Assembly (NCBI GenBank): GCA_900769545.1
Contig: CAAGGZ010000067.1
Coordinates: 1-29,408 of the forward strand
Source: Clostridia bacterium
GTDB taxonomy: Bacteria; Bacillota; Clostridia; Christensenellales; Borkfalkiaceae
DNA length: 29,408 nt
Reading direction: 5' to 3'
The position numbers and the translations under genes were made by a program. The notes below the pieces were generated by a model. That model searched no databases and was not told the DNA's origin. It saw only the letters and a program-made list of their open reading frames with translations. This document shows, one piece after another, positions 28,517-29,408 of this stretch. The number at the start of each line of letters is the position of its first letter. The stretch's first letter is position 1.

Positions 28517-28710
28517 CAAGAAACTTAGTTTCTTGCGTGGTGTGGAGCGGAGCTCCACGAAATATACCCTCTAAAAGCAAGCTTTGCTTGCGTTATCATG
28601 GCAAAGCCATTGACGCTAAAGGCGTGTAGCGCAAAACTTTGTTTTGCTTATTTTAGGGCAACTTTATGCAAAGGCTCTGCCTCTGCAGACCGCAAGGGGA
28701 TTATCCCCTT
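28517..28710. repeat. Train of eight short hairpins
   Basis: The 261-bp gap before the flavoprotein gene contains consecutive stem-loops. They are CAAGAAAC-TTA-GTTTCTTG (28517-28535), GTGGAG/CTCCAC (28542-28558), GCAAGC-TTT-GCTTGC (28577-28591), ATGGC-AAA-GCCAT (28598-28610), ACGC/GCGT (28613-28625), GCAAAAC-TTT-GTTTTGC (28631-28647), AGGC-TCT-GCCT inside TGCA/TGCA (28667-28687) and AAGGGG/CCCCTT (28694-28710). Five have 3-base loops. No open reading frame crosses it convincingly. Confidence 0.75.
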
Positions 28711-28751
28711 GACCCTTATTCAACAAAAAAAACAATTAAAGGAGAAAAAAG

Positions 28752-29369
28752 ATGAAAGTATTACTTGTAAACGGTAGTTTGCACGAAAAAGGCTGTACGT
28801 ATACGGCGCTCAGCGAGGTGGCAAAGGCGCTCAACGACAATGGGATTGAGACGGAGATTTATCAGCTCTCTGGGAAACAAATCAGCGGTTGTAAAGGCTG
28901 TTGGGCTTGTAAAAAGTCGGGCGCGTGCGTTATCGACGATGGCGTGAACGAGTTTGTGGCAAAAATGGCAGAGTTTGACGGGTTTGTGTTTGGCTCGCCT
29001 GTGTATTATGCCTCGGCGGCAGGCGCGCTCATCAGCTTTATGGATAGAGTGTTCTATAGCGGCGGTAAAAAGATTGCGTATAAGCCTGCGGCGGCGGTGG
29101 TGAGCTGTCGCAGAGCCGGCGCAAGCACGACTTTTGACGTAATCAATAAGTATTTTACCATCAATAATATGCCGATTGTGGGCTCGAATTATTGGAATGA
29201 AATTCACGGGAACACCGCCGAAGAAGCGGCTCAAGACGCAGAGGGTTTGCAGACGATGCGTATTTTGGGTAACAATATGGCGTGGCTCTTGAAATGTATT
29301 GAAAAGGGCAAAGAAGCAGGCATTGCGCCTGTATCGGAAAAGAAAATTTGGACGAACTTCATTAGATAA
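28752..29369 (+). CDS. Flavodoxin-fold NAD(P)H-dependent reductase, iron-sulfur flavoprotein-like
   Basis: 205 residues. MKVLLVNGSLHEKGCTYTAL is the FMN phosphate loop of the NADPH-dependent FMN reductase family, and FGSPVYYASAAGALISFMDRVF is the second flavin-contact segment. Between them GCKGCWACKKSGACV carries C-x2-C-x2-C-x5-C (Cys47, 50, 53, 59), the compact cysteine motif of iron-sulfur flavoproteins, so a [4Fe-4S] cluster is probable. These proteins shuttle electrons or reduce quinones and oxygen species in anaerobes. AAAGGAG (28738-28744) precedes the ATG. It stands alone after the hairpin region. Confidence 0.9.
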   Translation: MKVLLVNGSLHEKGCTYTALSEVAKALNDNGIETEIYQLSGKQISGCKGCWACKKSGACVIDDGVNEFVAKMAEFDGFVFGSPVYYASAAGALISFMDRVFYSGGKKIAYKPAAAVVSCRRAGASTTFDVINKYFTINNMPIVGSNYWNEIHGNTAEEAAQDAEGLQTMRILGNNMAWLLKCIEKGKEAGIAPVSEKKIWTNFIR

Positions 29370-29370
29370 A

Positions 29371-29405
29371 TGCGAAATGCGAAGTGCGAAATGCGAAATG
29401 CGAAG
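29371..29405. repeat. Heptamer tandem repeat (TGCGAAR), 5 units
   Basis: Five 7-bp units, TGCGAAA or TGCGAAG, begin one base after the flavoprotein stop codon and run almost to the window edge. Same unit and same placement as at 5468-5495. Confidence 0.85.
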
Positions 29406-29408
29406 ATC

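Noticed and set aside
29371..29405. Possible CRISPR array
   Set aside because: The unit is 7 bp with no spacers, and no cas genes are present in the window.

Overview
The window looks like a chromosomal segment of an uncultured, probably gut-associated Clostridia-type Bacillota. This rests on housekeeping gene order (rpsB-tsf, pyrH-frr-uppS-cdsA-dxr-rseP, ylxM-ffh-rpsP-khpA-rimM), strong AGGAGG-type ribosome binding sites, TTGACA/TATAAT promoters with 17-bp spacers, a TPP riboswitch driving a ThiT-type ECF thiamine transporter, and many lipoproteins with Gram-positive lipoboxes. Base composition is moderate in GC, with AT-rich islands around the accessory lipoprotein genes. No tRNA, rRNA, CRISPR array, transposase or phage module was seen.

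Region 1 (1-9.5 kb) is accessory. It holds the tail of a BspA-type leucine-rich repeat protein, a divergent cyclophilin-like lipoprotein, a small conserved hypothetical, an unknown 297-residue protein, a coiled-coil DNA-binding candidate, and an XRE repressor divergent from an acidic lipoprotein with a clear operator. A YtxH-like membrane protein and a RuvX-DUF1292 fusion follow. The region ends with a second XRE repressor divergent from a 1201-residue lipoprotein that combines a fibronectin-III-like domain, a MACPF (perforin-like) domain, seven InlB/Listeria-Bacteroides repeats and an unassigned C-terminal domain. This last pair is the most unusual protein system in the window.

Region 2 (9.5-21.4 kb) is core translation, envelope and secretion. 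rpsB and tsf come first, then an inserted LRR surface protein with its own promoter and terminator, then pyrH, frr, uppS, cdsA, dxr and rseP. A combined terminator/promoter leads into ylxM-ffh, followed by rpsP, khpA and rimM. The usual trmD-rplS partners do not follow rimM; the strand switches to thiT.

Region 3 (21.4-29.4 kb) is mixed. It has thiT with its TPP riboswitch, a YfbR-like nucleotidase, a trypsin-like HtrA-family lipoprotein followed by a candidate structured RNA, two tandem paralogous lipoproteins, a degenerate FtsK-like protein translationally coupled to mutY and an HNH protein, a train of small hairpins, and an iron-sulfur flavoprotein-like reductase.

Intergenic DNA carries several dispersed elements: a 28-bp GC-rich palindrome in three copies, a TGCRAAR heptamer repeat at three gene ends, an inverted repeat of about 145 bp between ffh and rpsP, and the hairpin train at 28.5-28.7 kb.
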